A stretch of DNA of 47,323 nt from Geobacter sp. (GTDB taxonomy: Bacteria; Desulfobacterota; Desulfuromonadia; Geobacterales; Geobacteraceae): positions 1 to 47,323 of the forward strand of contig RPRC01000090.1 of the NCBI GenBank assembly GCA_003857395.1, given 5' to 3'. Position 1 is the stretch's first letter. Each line of letters opens with the position of its first letter. Under the pieces are notes generated by a model, which searched no databases, was not told where the DNA came from, and saw only the letters and a program-made list of their open reading frames with translations. Shown piece after piece: positions 26,844 to 34,661 of this stretch. The position numbers were made by a program, and so were the translations under genes.

Positions 26844-28133
26844 TTACAGCATATTGCGAGGCTGACCGGTTGATGCAAGGACTGTGCTCCAGAACCATCC
26901 TTCCGGATCGATTTTTTTGCGTTTGGATACGGCAAGAGATATCGGAACATAGGTGAATTCACCTTTCCAGTAGCCAACCACCATGTTGGTCCGCCCGCTC
27001 ATCCCGGCATGGACCGCATTATGACCAAGAAGCAGGCAGAAGGCAGCGTCGTGGGGAGTTGCGGGTACGCTCCTGATAGTGTAGCTGGGGTCGATATATT
27101 TCAGGTTTGCTGTTATGCCAAGTTCCATGAAATGCCGGTTTATGGCATCTTTCAGAAAAATGCCGATGTCGCAGAGGCGTTTGTTGCCTGAGGCATCCGT
27201 TTCGACTCTCTGCGTCATAAGCTCCTGTCCGGCACCCTCCGCAACTACTATTACCGCATGTCCCCGTAGCTCCAGCCTGTCACGGAGCGCGGCAAGGAAG
27301 CCTTCGAGACTAAAGGGCGATTCTGGAATGAGGCAGAAATTGACGTTATTGTCTGCAAGCACGGAGTAGGCGGCGATAAAACCGGAATCACGCCCCATGA
27401 GCTTGACCAGGCCGATTCCGTTTCGTGCTCCGGTTGCCTCGTTATGGGCGGAGTTTGTTATTTTGCTTGCTTCGGTTACTGCAGTCTCGAAGCCGAACGA
27501 TTTTTCGATGAAAGAAATATCATTGTCGATGGTCTTGGGGATGCCAATCACCGAGATTTTCAAACCGCGCTTTTCAATCTCTGCGGCAATTGCGCCGACA
27601 CCTTTGAGAGTCCCGTCACCGCCAATGGCAAACAGCATCTGCACATTCATCCGTTCGAGTGTGTCGACCATTTCAGAAACATCCTGGGGGCCACGAGAAG
27701 ACCCGAGAAGACTCCCGCCTATTCCATGAATGTAGTTGACGTTCTGCGGATTCAATTCACGTACTGGGTGCCCGTACCGCCAACTGAGTCCCTCAAAACC
27801 ATAGGGAAAGCCGTAAATGGTTTTCACTCCGTAGTGGTGGAAGAGGCTCATCACCAGCGCTCTGATCACATCATTGACACCGGGGCAGATGCCGCCGCAG
27901 GTTACGATACCACATTTCACTTTTGACGGATCAAAGTAGATTTTCTCTCTTGGGCCGGCCAGTTCCATCATCGGAAGCTGTTTTCCCTGTTCAAGGCATT
28001 GCATGACTTTGGATGAGTGGGAGTCATAGAGCATCCGTTCGTCGTCGGTGACAAACCGTACGCCTTGCATCGGAGACTGGACAGTGCATTTACCCAGAGT
28101 GGGTATGGTGAAGTTCAGTTCTGGATCATTCAC
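26844..28133 (-). CDS. pfkA: 6-phosphofructokinase, group III type
   Basis: 429 residues, about 100 longer than E. coli PfkA because of an N-terminal extension. GGDGT (171-175) carries the Gly that favours ATP over pyrophosphate (Asp is usual in PPi enzymes), whereas PKTIDND (199-205) has Lys where ATP enzymes of the E. coli type have Gly. This Gly/Lys combination is that of the long ATP-using PFKs found in some protists and bacteria. It phosphorylates fructose 6-phosphate; the phosphoryl donor is best called likely ATP. It is 5 bp downstream of fba. Confidence 0.9.
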   Translation of the reverse strand: MNDPELNFTIPTLGKCTVQSPMQGVRFVTDDERMLYDSHSSKVMQCLEQGKQLPMMELAGPREKIYFDPSKVKCGIVTCGGICPGVNDVIRALVMSLFHHYGVKTIYGFPYGFEGLSWRYGHPVRELNPQNVNYIHGIGGSLLGSSRGPQDVSEMVDTLERMNVQMLFAIGGDGTLKGVGAIAAEIEKRGLKISVIGIPKTIDNDISFIEKSFGFETAVTEASKITNSAHNEATGARNGIGLVKLMGRDSGFIAAYSVLADNNVNFCLIPESPFSLEGFLAALRDRLELRGHAVIVVAEGAGQELMTQRVETDASGNKRLCDIGIFLKDAINRHFMELGITANLKYIDPSYTIRSVPATPHDAAFCLLLGHNAVHAGMSGRTNMVVGYWKGEFTYVPISLAVSKRKKIDPEGWFWSTVLASTGQPRNML

Positions 28134-28138
28134 GTAAG

Positions 28139-29176
28139 TTATTCTCCTGCTGAAGAAAAGATGGTTGTTCCGGTTCCATCCAGGTCACTTACTGCCCGCT
28201 TCACGCGTTCCGCAAGCGAAGTTTCTGCCAAGGTCAAATACGTTCTCGGATCATATTCTTTTTTTCTGCCTACGTCGCCATCTACCTTGAGCACTCCGTC
28301 ATAATTTCTGAACATATGATCTGCAACAGCGCGCGTGAAAGCGTATTGCGTGTCGGTATCAATATTCATTTTTACCACTCCATAACTGATGGACTCTCTG
28401 ATCTCTTCAGGGGATGAGCCGGAGCCGCCGTGGAAAACCAGGTCGAAGCGTGATCCGATACCGTACATCCGTTCCACGGCATCCTGGCAATCCTTGAGAA
28501 TAGATGGTTTCAACATGACATGCCCCGGCTTGTAAACACCATGAACATTGCCGAAGGTCGCGGCCAACAGGTATCGGGAACCCTCGACGGCATTCAATCG
28601 GCGTGCCGCCTCAAGGGTGTCTTCTGGTGTGGTGTAGAGTTTCGCTGATGCTTCGGCTTTTATTCCATCTTCCTCACCACCTACTACACCTGTCTCTATC
28701 TCGAGAATGAGGTCGTTTTTTCTGAAGCGTTCCAGGAGAGGAACCGCAATATCAAGATTTTCCTTTAAGGGAAGTGCACTTCCGTCGAACATGTGACTAC
28801 TGAAGAGATTGGGCCGACCTGCTGCCCTTCGACGTTCTGTTTCCGCCACCAAGGGCAGGACGAAGCTGTCAAGTTTGTCTGCCTGGCAATGGTCGGTGTG
28901 GAGTGCAACATAAATGGGATACCGCTTGGCCACCCGGTGAACATGTTCGGCGATGGAAATAGCTCCCAGCACCATGTCTTTCAACGATGAGCCCGAGGCG
29001 AAGGCAGCCCCTCCGGTCGAGACCTGGATAATGCCGTCGCTGCCGCTTTCGGCAAGACCTTTGAGTACACCATTTACCATTGTCAATGAGGTAACGTTGA
29101 TGGCGGGATATGCAAAACGTCTCTCACGTGCCCTGTCGAGCATTTTGCAATATGTTGAATAATCGGCAACCGGCAT
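28139..29176 (-). CDS. fba: Fructose-bisphosphate aldolase, class II
   Basis: 345 residues, Zn-dependent. YVALHTDHCQ contains the metal His and the catalytic Asp; later metal ligands are in GNVHGVYKPG and VFHGGSGSS, and NIDTDTQYAF closes the site. It cleaves or condenses fructose 1,6-bisphosphate. The length and the ADKLDSFV insertion fit class IIA. It lies between glgX (29 bp) and pfk (5 bp), so the three steps are co-transcribed. Confidence 0.95.
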   Translation of the reverse strand: MPVADYSTYCKMLDRARERRFAYPAINVTSLTMVNGVLKGLAESGSDGIIQVSTGGAAFASGSSLKDMVLGAISIAEHVHRVAKRYPIYVALHTDHCQADKLDSFVLPLVAETERRRAAGRPNLFSSHMFDGSALPLKENLDIAVPLLERFRKNDLILEIETGVVGGEEDGIKAEASAKLYTTPEDTLEAARRLNAVEGSRYLLAATFGNVHGVYKPGHVMLKPSILKDCQDAVERMYGIGSRFDLVFHGGSGSSPEEIRESISYGVVKMNIDTDTQYAFTRAVADHMFRNYDGVLKVDGDVGRKKEYDPRTYLTLAETSLAERVKRAVSDLDGTGTTIFSSAGE

Positions 29177-29204
29177 GGGTGATTCTCCTTGTTATAAATT
29201 AGTA

Positions 29205-31403
29205 TCAGGCTCCTGATGAATGACGGTTCGATAGCCTCGCACAGAGAACAATGACCGAATGGGGAAGGACAGTGTAGCTGGTGCCGGAAATTACGGGTGC
29301 ATCCTTCCAATAGCAGATATCATGCGGTGACGTGAGACTGGTATCCAGCAGGCGACGCCACCCTGAGCTGGTATCCGGGGAAACTGGAGGAATCTGAAAT
29401 TCCAGAGCCTCTTGGTAGGCATTGAAAATAAGGTGATACATGAGACGCTCGTCATGGCTCCAAGCGGTAAGGGCTATGCTGTGAGAATCATAACTCCAGT
29501 CCGGCTGGTGGAGCCGTACCCCGTGCCATTCAATACGTGATTTCCGAAGGAGCTGATTAAGGCTCATGATGACATTTTCTGCAGATAAAAGGTCACGTCG
29601 CAGTCTGCGATAAATAAGGTGTTTGCAGAAACGGTGAACATCGCTATGGACGGGGAGCAGGTCCCAGTCAAACCAGCTCAGTTCGTTGTCTTGACAATAT
29701 GCATTATTGTTGCCCTGCTGCGTCTTTCGGACTTCGTCACCCATGTGCAGCATGGGAGCGCCGAGAGCAAGAAGCGTCACGGTTAAGAAGTTTTTTGTCT
29801 GCCGATTTCTGAGACTTTCGATATCTGGTTCATTGCTTGGACCTTCGACTCCGCAGTTCCAACTCAGGTTTTCATCGCTGCCATCACGATTGCCTTCATT
29901 ATTTGCTTCATTATGTTTGAAATTGTAGGAGACAAGGTCATTGAGGGTGAAGCCATCGTGACAGGTAATGAAGTTGATGCTTTGTTCCGGTTCCCGCTCT
30001 TCATGTCCGAAAATATCAGGGCTTCCCAGTAGCCTGGTTGCGAAGTTTTGGACAGTCCCGCTATCTCCGCGAAAAAAACGACGAACATCGTCCCTGAATT
30101 TTCCGTTCCACTCTTTCCAGTTGTCTCCTACAAAACTGCCAACCTGATAAAGACCGGAAGCATCCCAGGCTTCAGCGATCAGCTTGATTCCTGCGAGTAC
30201 AGGGTCTGAGTCGATATCCCAGAGTACGGGTGGGTTTGACATTGGTTTTCCGGTCTCGTCACGGGACAGGATGGCTGCCAAGTCAAAGCGAAAACCGTCA
30301 ACATGCATCACTTCCACCCAATAATGAAGGCAGTCCATGATCATTCTTCGCACGATGGGATTGTTTGCGTTCAGGGTATTTCCCGTTCCGCTGAAATTTC
30401 TGTAGGAGCCGTCAGTGTTGTCGAGCAGGTAGTAGACGCTGTTTTCAAGACCTTTGAAACTGAGGGTCGGGCCCTTTTCATCACCTTCGGCAGTATGGTT
30501 GAAAACTACATCAAGAATGACTTCGATGCCATTTCGGTGCAGTTCTTTGACCATATCCCGAAATTCGTCCAGGGCTCCTCGTGGATCTTTGCAAGAACAG
30601 TAATCGGCATGAGGTGCAAAAAATGAAATGGGACTATATCCCCAGTAGTTGACAAGACCTTCAGGGCAATCGTAGCTGTCAAATTGAAAAATAGGCAGAA
30701 GTTCGACAGCACTAATGCCGAGGTCTTTCAGGTACGGGATCTTTTCAATCAGTCCGGCAAAAGTTCCGCGTTTGTCGGGAGTTACCCCGGAATTTGGGTG
30801 GCGGGTAAATCCCCCCACATGCATTTCATAAATGACGGTGCGGGAAAAGGGGCGTTTGAGAGGGATATCTCCTTCCCAATTATAGGAGCGTGTCTCTGTT
30901 ACCACGCTTTTCATGGCTGTGGCAAAGTTTTCACCCACACCGCAGGCTTCGCTTCGACAGTAATCATCAGGGACGGCAACGGCCTTTCCATAGGGATCAA
31001 GAAGAACTTTTCCAGGATCAAATCGATGCCCCTGGTGAGGGGAATAGGGGCCGTGTGCCCGGTATCCATATAACTGACCAGCTTTCAGGCCGGGTACGAA
31101 AACATGCCAGTAGTGATAGGATTTGTTGTGTTTTGGGTCGAGAGTTATCACCTGGGCGGGAAGGGGATCGGAGACATGGTTGAAAAGGAGCAGTTCCATG
31201 GATGTGCAGTTTTTAGAGTAAACACTGAAATTCACGCCGCTACACTGGAGCGTAGAACCAAGAGGATGGCTTTTGCCGTTAACCGTAATGCGGTACTCGG
31301 AAAAATCATCTCTCTGAATATCTCCGGAAACTGCGTCTGAAGTGACGCTTGTACATTTTGCCGGTGCTGATTTTTTCGTTCGCAGCATGCAGATTTTCTC
31401 CAA
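29205..31403 (-). CDS. glgX: Glycogen debranching enzyme (GH13 isoamylase type)
   Basis: 732 residues. An N-terminal CBM48 region (LGSTLQCSGVNFSVYSKNC...) precedes the GH13 barrel: DVVFNHTAEGD, GFRFDLAAIL with the nucleophile Asp, LIAEAWDA with the acid Glu and NFITCHDGFTLNDL. It hydrolyses alpha-1,6 branches of glycogen, feeding the glycolytic genes downstream. The exact start is uncertain: the first ATG gives 30 extra residues before conserved sequence and no clear Shine-Dalgarno. Confidence 0.93.
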   Translation of the reverse strand: MEKICMLRTKKSAPAKCTSVTSDAVSGDIQRDDFSEYRITVNGKSHPLGSTLQCSGVNFSVYSKNCTSMELLLFNHVSDPLPAQVITLDPKHNKSYHYWHVFVPGLKAGQLYGYRAHGPYSPHQGHRFDPGKVLLDPYGKAVAVPDDYCRSEACGVGENFATAMKSVVTETRSYNWEGDIPLKRPFSRTVIYEMHVGGFTRHPNSGVTPDKRGTFAGLIEKIPYLKDLGISAVELLPIFQFDSYDCPEGLVNYWGYSPISFFAPHADYCSCKDPRGALDEFRDMVKELHRNGIEVILDVVFNHTAEGDEKGPTLSFKGLENSVYYLLDNTDGSYRNFSGTGNTLNANNPIVRRMIMDCLHYWVEVMHVDGFRFDLAAILSRDETGKPMSNPPVLWDIDSDPVLAGIKLIAEAWDASGLYQVGSFVGDNWKEWNGKFRDDVRRFFRGDSGTVQNFATRLLGSPDIFGHEEREPEQSINFITCHDGFTLNDLVSYNFKHNEANNEGNRDGSDENLSWNCGVEGPSNEPDIESLRNRQTKNFLTVTLLALGAPMLHMGDEVRKTQQGNNNAYCQDNELSWFDWDLLPVHSDVHRFCKHLIYRRLRRDLLSAENVIMSLNQLLRKSRIEWHGVRLHQPDWSYDSHSIALTAWSHDERLMYHLIFNAYQEALEFQIPPVSPDTSSGWRRLLDTSLTSPHDICYWKDAPVISGTSYTVLPHSVIVLCARLSNRHSSGA

Positions 31404-31846
31404 GGCGCTGCTTCAGAACTTTTAGTCCGCAACTCTGGCCGCACGAGTTGAAATGGAATATAGCGCGCGAATTATCTGAGAAGTTGAATGTCTGCTCTGG
31501 AAAGACCAAGTATGCTCGGCAGAAATCGAGCCTAGCATCAATAGTAAGGGAAAATCAAGGGCAGTCAATAGAGATAGTTAATGATGCTGGTATATTTTTT
31601 GTACTGATGTAATAGTAGTAATAGTGTCAAGGACGAGTGTGGCTATTTTTTACTGAATATACGCAGGATTCTCTTTAATGACAAGAAGACTGTTTTATAT
31701 TTGAGCTATAAAATTCAGACCAGTTCAGTATTATTTCATTATTTTCAGTACTATAGCGGCCTATAAGACCGTTCTTTCAGTCGCTGGACAAGAGCTGTTT
31801 TTTTTGTATAATTCAGAAAAATACAAATGTGCAGGAGGGGCATACT
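31404..31846. promoter_or_regulatory. Divergent intergenic region with a strong plus-strand promoter
   Basis: 443 bp, very A/T-rich, between glgX (minus) and the small gene at 31847. A plus-strand promoter TGGACA (31785-31790), 16-nt spacer, TATAAT (31807-31812) faces the small gene. I see no convincing minus-strand promoter for glgX and no further gene. Confidence 0.6.
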
Positions 31847-32053
31847 ATGATGGTTCGTGTGATTTACAAAGATCAGACGGCAGGTGTGGTTGAAAGTCAT
31901 CTCCTCGATACTTTGATCGGGAAGGGCAGGATAGTAGCCTATCATTCAGCAGACAGATGGATTCCCGTTGAAACGAAAACTGTTCGGTCGGTTGCAGGTA
32001 TTGCTGATGCCCAGCGCTATCGCAATGATCTTCGGAGATATAATTCGCATTGA
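31847..32053 (+). CDS. Small GSU3473-family-like protein
   Basis: 68 residues. The layout VRVIYKDQTAGVVESHLLDTLI, GKGRIVAYHSADRWIPV resembles the short Geobacter GSU3473 family (a beta-rich domain with RIxxFxRSxGWV). The ATG at 31847 follows a strong AGGAGGGG and a good promoter. Function is unknown. It is upstream of hgcA, separated by 320 bp and an own promoter, so co-transcription with hgcA is not required. Confidence 0.65.
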   Translation: MMVRVIYKDQTAGVVESHLLDTLIGKGRIVAYHSADRWIPVETKTVRSVAGIADAQRYRNDLRRYNSH

Positions 32054-32126
32054 CTATTTTGAGTGCATGAATATTTGTTCTACACATCTTCCCTTTAAAA
32101 CGTAATTTTCCCCCCTTTTATCTGTT

Positions 32127-32198
32127 TTGTCTTGAAAAATGAATAACTTATAATAGGTCGACATTGTATCGATGAGGCTGATGTTCAAAACGAACATC
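32127..32198 (+). promoter_or_regulatory. hgcA: Candidate hgcA promoter and leader palindrome
   Basis: TTGTCT (32127-32132), 16-nt spacer, TATAAT (32149-32154) gives a good promoter, starting a leader of about 210 nt before the hgcA ATG. In the leader lies GATGTTC-AAAAC-GAACATC (32180-32198), a perfect 7-5-7 inverted repeat that could be an operator or RNA hairpin. The remainder of the 320-bp gap (32054-32373) shows no gene. Confidence 0.5.
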
Positions 32199-32373
32199 GT
32201 GCTCACGCATGCTCTTGTGCGAAGAGTCTCGTAATTTGAGATTGGTGTTTTCTTTTGTCTGGATAAGATTGTACAATAGGAACTTCAGTACGAGTGTGTT
32301 TTCCGCGTGAGAATGATTAACCTGCACGAGATGTATGCTAAACAATATATTTTTAGATACTTGTGAGAAAGAA

Positions 32374-33522
32374 ATGAACTATTCGGGAAAAACAAAGAAA
32401 GAAAGCATTTCCGCTGAGTCTGTCCGTTGCAGTACGTCGCCTGACCTGCTTTACGATTCCTCTTCCTGTTGAGGTCCAAAAACATTTTCCCAGGGTGGGG
32501 AAATTAGCGAAACGGTTCCCGGTTTTTTAGCCTGGCTTGACACTCCTGCCGGCCGAATTCCACGAATATCGACAAATTTGACATTATCTGATCGGGCAGG
32601 TGCATGGCTGGTTCGGTGGGGGATTGGGCGACTGTCGTATCTCGTTCCTGCTGGAATTTATGCTGTCGGTCAGCCGACAGCACAAGACCCAATTCTCGTT
32701 ACGGCCAACTATAAAATGAGCTTCGACATTCTGCGCAGCCAGTTGGCCGGACGCAATGTGTGGATTCTCGTACTTGAAACCAATGGCGTGAATGTCTGGT
32801 GTGCAGCCGGTAAAGGAACCTTTGGGACTCATGAACTTGTCCGGAGAATCGAGCGAACAGGTCTGCCTCAGCTGGTTTCACATCGCAGGTTGATTGTGCC
32901 GATTCTCGGCGCAGCCGGGATTGCCGCCCATGAAGTAAGGGCTTTGTCAGGATTTGAAGTTTGCTATGCGACTGTCAGGGCTGGAGACCTTCCGGAATTT
33001 TTTGATAACGGCATGATTACAACGCCAAATATGAGACAAATGACATTCACTTTGCGGGAACGGCTCATTCTGATTCCCGTGGAATTGATGCTGTCCTTGA
33101 AGCCGCTCGCGCTCATTGGTTTTCTGCTTCTGATTGTCCCTCTACTGCTGGGTTTGCCCACGGCAGGGTTTCAAATGATGGCAGCTTTTTATGCCGCGGC
33201 CTTGACCGGATTAGCTGTGACACCGATACTTCTGCCCTGGCTCCCGGGGCGGTATTTTTCTTGTAAAGGAGCCGTGGCAGGTCTTGCACTAGTACTTGGG
33301 TACTATTTTATCGGTCCCAAGTCTGATCATGAAATGTTCATAATTCCAGCTGCTGTCCTGATTCTGCCGGCGGTAAGTGCTTTTTATGCGCTCAATTTTA
33401 CCGGATGTACTCCCTTTACTTCCAGTTCGGGCGTGAAGAAAGAAATGCTTATTGCCCTGCCGATTATGGGTGGAGGTATTCTTGTGGGAACAGTTCTGGC
33501 GTTAGTCGGTATTTTTCTTTAA
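32374..33522 (+). CDS. hgcA: HgcA mercury-methylating corrinoid protein, with in-frame TGA (candidate selenocysteine)
   Basis: HgcA transfers a methyl group from its corrinoid to Hg(II). The cap-helix motif NVWCAAGK (Cys143 if read from 32374) provides the Co ligand; five membrane helices follow (about residues 235-380) and the family tail FTGCTPFTSSSGVKKEM is intact. The frame from ATG 32374 (GAGAAAG upstream) runs 32 codons, meets TGA at 32470-32472 (codon 33), and continues through WLDTPAGRIPRIST and DRAGAWLVRWGIGR, residues conserved at HgcA N-termini. No ATG, GTG or TTG lies between the TGA and TTG 32578, which would delete those residues and has no ribosome site. Total 382 codons. Sec reading is supported by the SECIS-like hairpin. 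Alternatives: an ATT start at 32503 or a sequencing error. Confidence 0.85.
32470..32504 (+). other. hgcA: In-frame UGA with SECIS-like hairpin in hgcA
   Basis: TGA at 32470-32472 sits in Ser-Cys-TGA-Gly-Pro. From 32484 to 32504 the RNA can form an 8-bp stem (ATTTTCCC with GGGGAAAT, one G-U pair) closed by the loop AGGGT. The loop begins 20 nt after the UGA. Bacterial SECIS elements (for example E. coli fdhF) lie directly downstream of UGA with a G-rich apical loop at about this distance. No sequence-independent proof is available from the window; genes for SelA/B/C/D are not in it. Confidence 0.65.
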
Positions 33523-33538
33523 ATAAACAGGAGTTTAG

Positions 33539-33826
33539 GTGAAAGGTTTCAGATACCTTGATCGGGTAACCTCTTTGAGTTTGGATGCGGATGTATGTGT
33601 TGCCTGCGGCATGTGCCTTGAGGTGTGTCCTCATCAGGTTTTCGAAATTATTGAGAGTTCTGCTTGCCTTCAGGACAGGGACGCGTGTATGGAGTGTGGC
33701 GCATGTATGCGAAACTGCCCGGTCTCCGCTCTACGGGTTAATGTTGGCGTCGGCTGTGCGACCGGCCTTATTCATGAATGGCTCAAGGCTAAAAAGCTCG
33801 TGAAATCTTCAGGAAACTGCTGCTGA
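33539..33826 (+). CDS. hgcB: HgcB ferredoxin for mercury methylation
   Basis: 95 residues starting at GTG 33539 (ACAGGAG upstream), 16 bp after hgcA. Two 4Fe-4S binding motifs, CVACGMCLEVCP and CMECGACMRNCP, then the conserved extra Cys in GVGCATG and a C-terminal Cys-Cys pair (GNCC) used for Hg(II) handling in known HgcB proteins. It reduces the corrinoid of HgcA. All functional cysteines are present, so the pair is expected to be active. Confidence 0.97.
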   Translation: MKGFRYLDRVTSLSLDADVCVACGMCLEVCPHQVFEIIESSACLQDRDACMECGACMRNCPVSALRVNVGVGCATGLIHEWLKAKKLVKSSGNCC

Positions 33827-33926
33827 GATGGCTGTAATTTCCCCCGGCATGATTTAGTTGTAAACCATTTTCACGTTCTGGCGTTGTTAATAGCAACGTA
33901 ACGAATTCTGAAATGGAGAGACTAAC

Positions 33927-34424
33927 ATGCGAAAATTGCTTCTCAGTAGTGCGCTGGTCATGTGTATGGGGTCATTTGCCCATGCTTCCAATGTTGGCGT
34001 CAACATTGGCGTGAATATTGGAGGTCCTGCGGCCGTTTATGTCAACCCACCGGTGGTTATCGCCCGACCGCCACTCTTTCTGTATCCTCCTAAGCTTGGT
34101 TTCTATGTAGCTGTCGGTGTTGAGTATGATTTGTTCTTTTCCGGGAATGTATACTATCTGAATAGTGGCAACGCCTGGTATTCTTCGCCCTATTATAATG
34201 GGCCGTGGGTGAAGTTGCAGTATAAGCAGATTCCCTATGGGATAAGAAAGCACCCCCACAAACGTATCCATTATTACCGGGATGATTCCTACCGGAAGTA
34301 CAAGGTAGGGAAGGTTTCTCATCGTTACAAGCATTTTCAGCCAGAAGATCGTGGTCATCGTGCTGAAGGACAGGGTAAAGGGCAAAGCCGAAATGACGAC
34401 GGTCATCGTGGCCATAAACGATAA
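33927..34424 (+). CDS. Secreted hypothetical protein, Tyr/Pro-rich with basic His-rich tail
   Basis: 165 residues with a signal peptide cleaved near HAS (residues 19-21). The mature part is NVGVNIGVNIGGPAAVY, a PPLFLYPPKLGFYVAVGVEY segment, and aromatic YY/WY patterns like those of the small beta-rich secreted proteins common in delta-group genomes. The final 60 residues are basic and His-rich (HKRIHYYRDDSYRKYK, DDGHRGHKR). AAATGGAGAG precedes the ATG. Function unknown; the tail may bind surfaces or metals, which is inference. Confidence 0.75.
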   Translation: MRKLLLSSALVMCMGSFAHASNVGVNIGVNIGGPAAVYVNPPVVIARPPLFLYPPKLGFYVAVGVEYDLFFSGNVYYLNSGNAWYSSPYYNGPWVKLQYKQIPYGIRKHPHKRIHYYRDDSYRKYKVGKVSHRYKHFQPEDRGHRAEGQGKGQSRNDDGHRGHKR

Positions 34425-34446
34425 GGTAGTTAATTTCAAATGCCAG

Positions 34447-34479
34447 GGGGGCAGGCTTACTAGCTGCCCCCTTTTTTTT
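34447..34479 (+). terminator. Rho-independent terminator
   Basis: GGGGGCAG (34447-34454), loop GCTTACTAG, CTGCCCCC (34464-34471) then eight T. It follows the secreted protein gene and ends the transcript that may begin at hgcA. Confidence 0.93.
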
Positions 34480-34661
34480 GCACACTGCTTGCTTGGTGCC
34501 ATACTGCCGTTATTTTTCTGGTTTGTAAGGTGACAATCGTTAGCTCTGTCCTCGAAAAAGGCTGGATTCGCAGCTGGTCGGCTGTGCTATACTAAATACA
34601 CACTAGTACTCGTTATCAATGTCTAAAAACTGATTCATCTTTTTTTCAGAGGAATCCGAGA

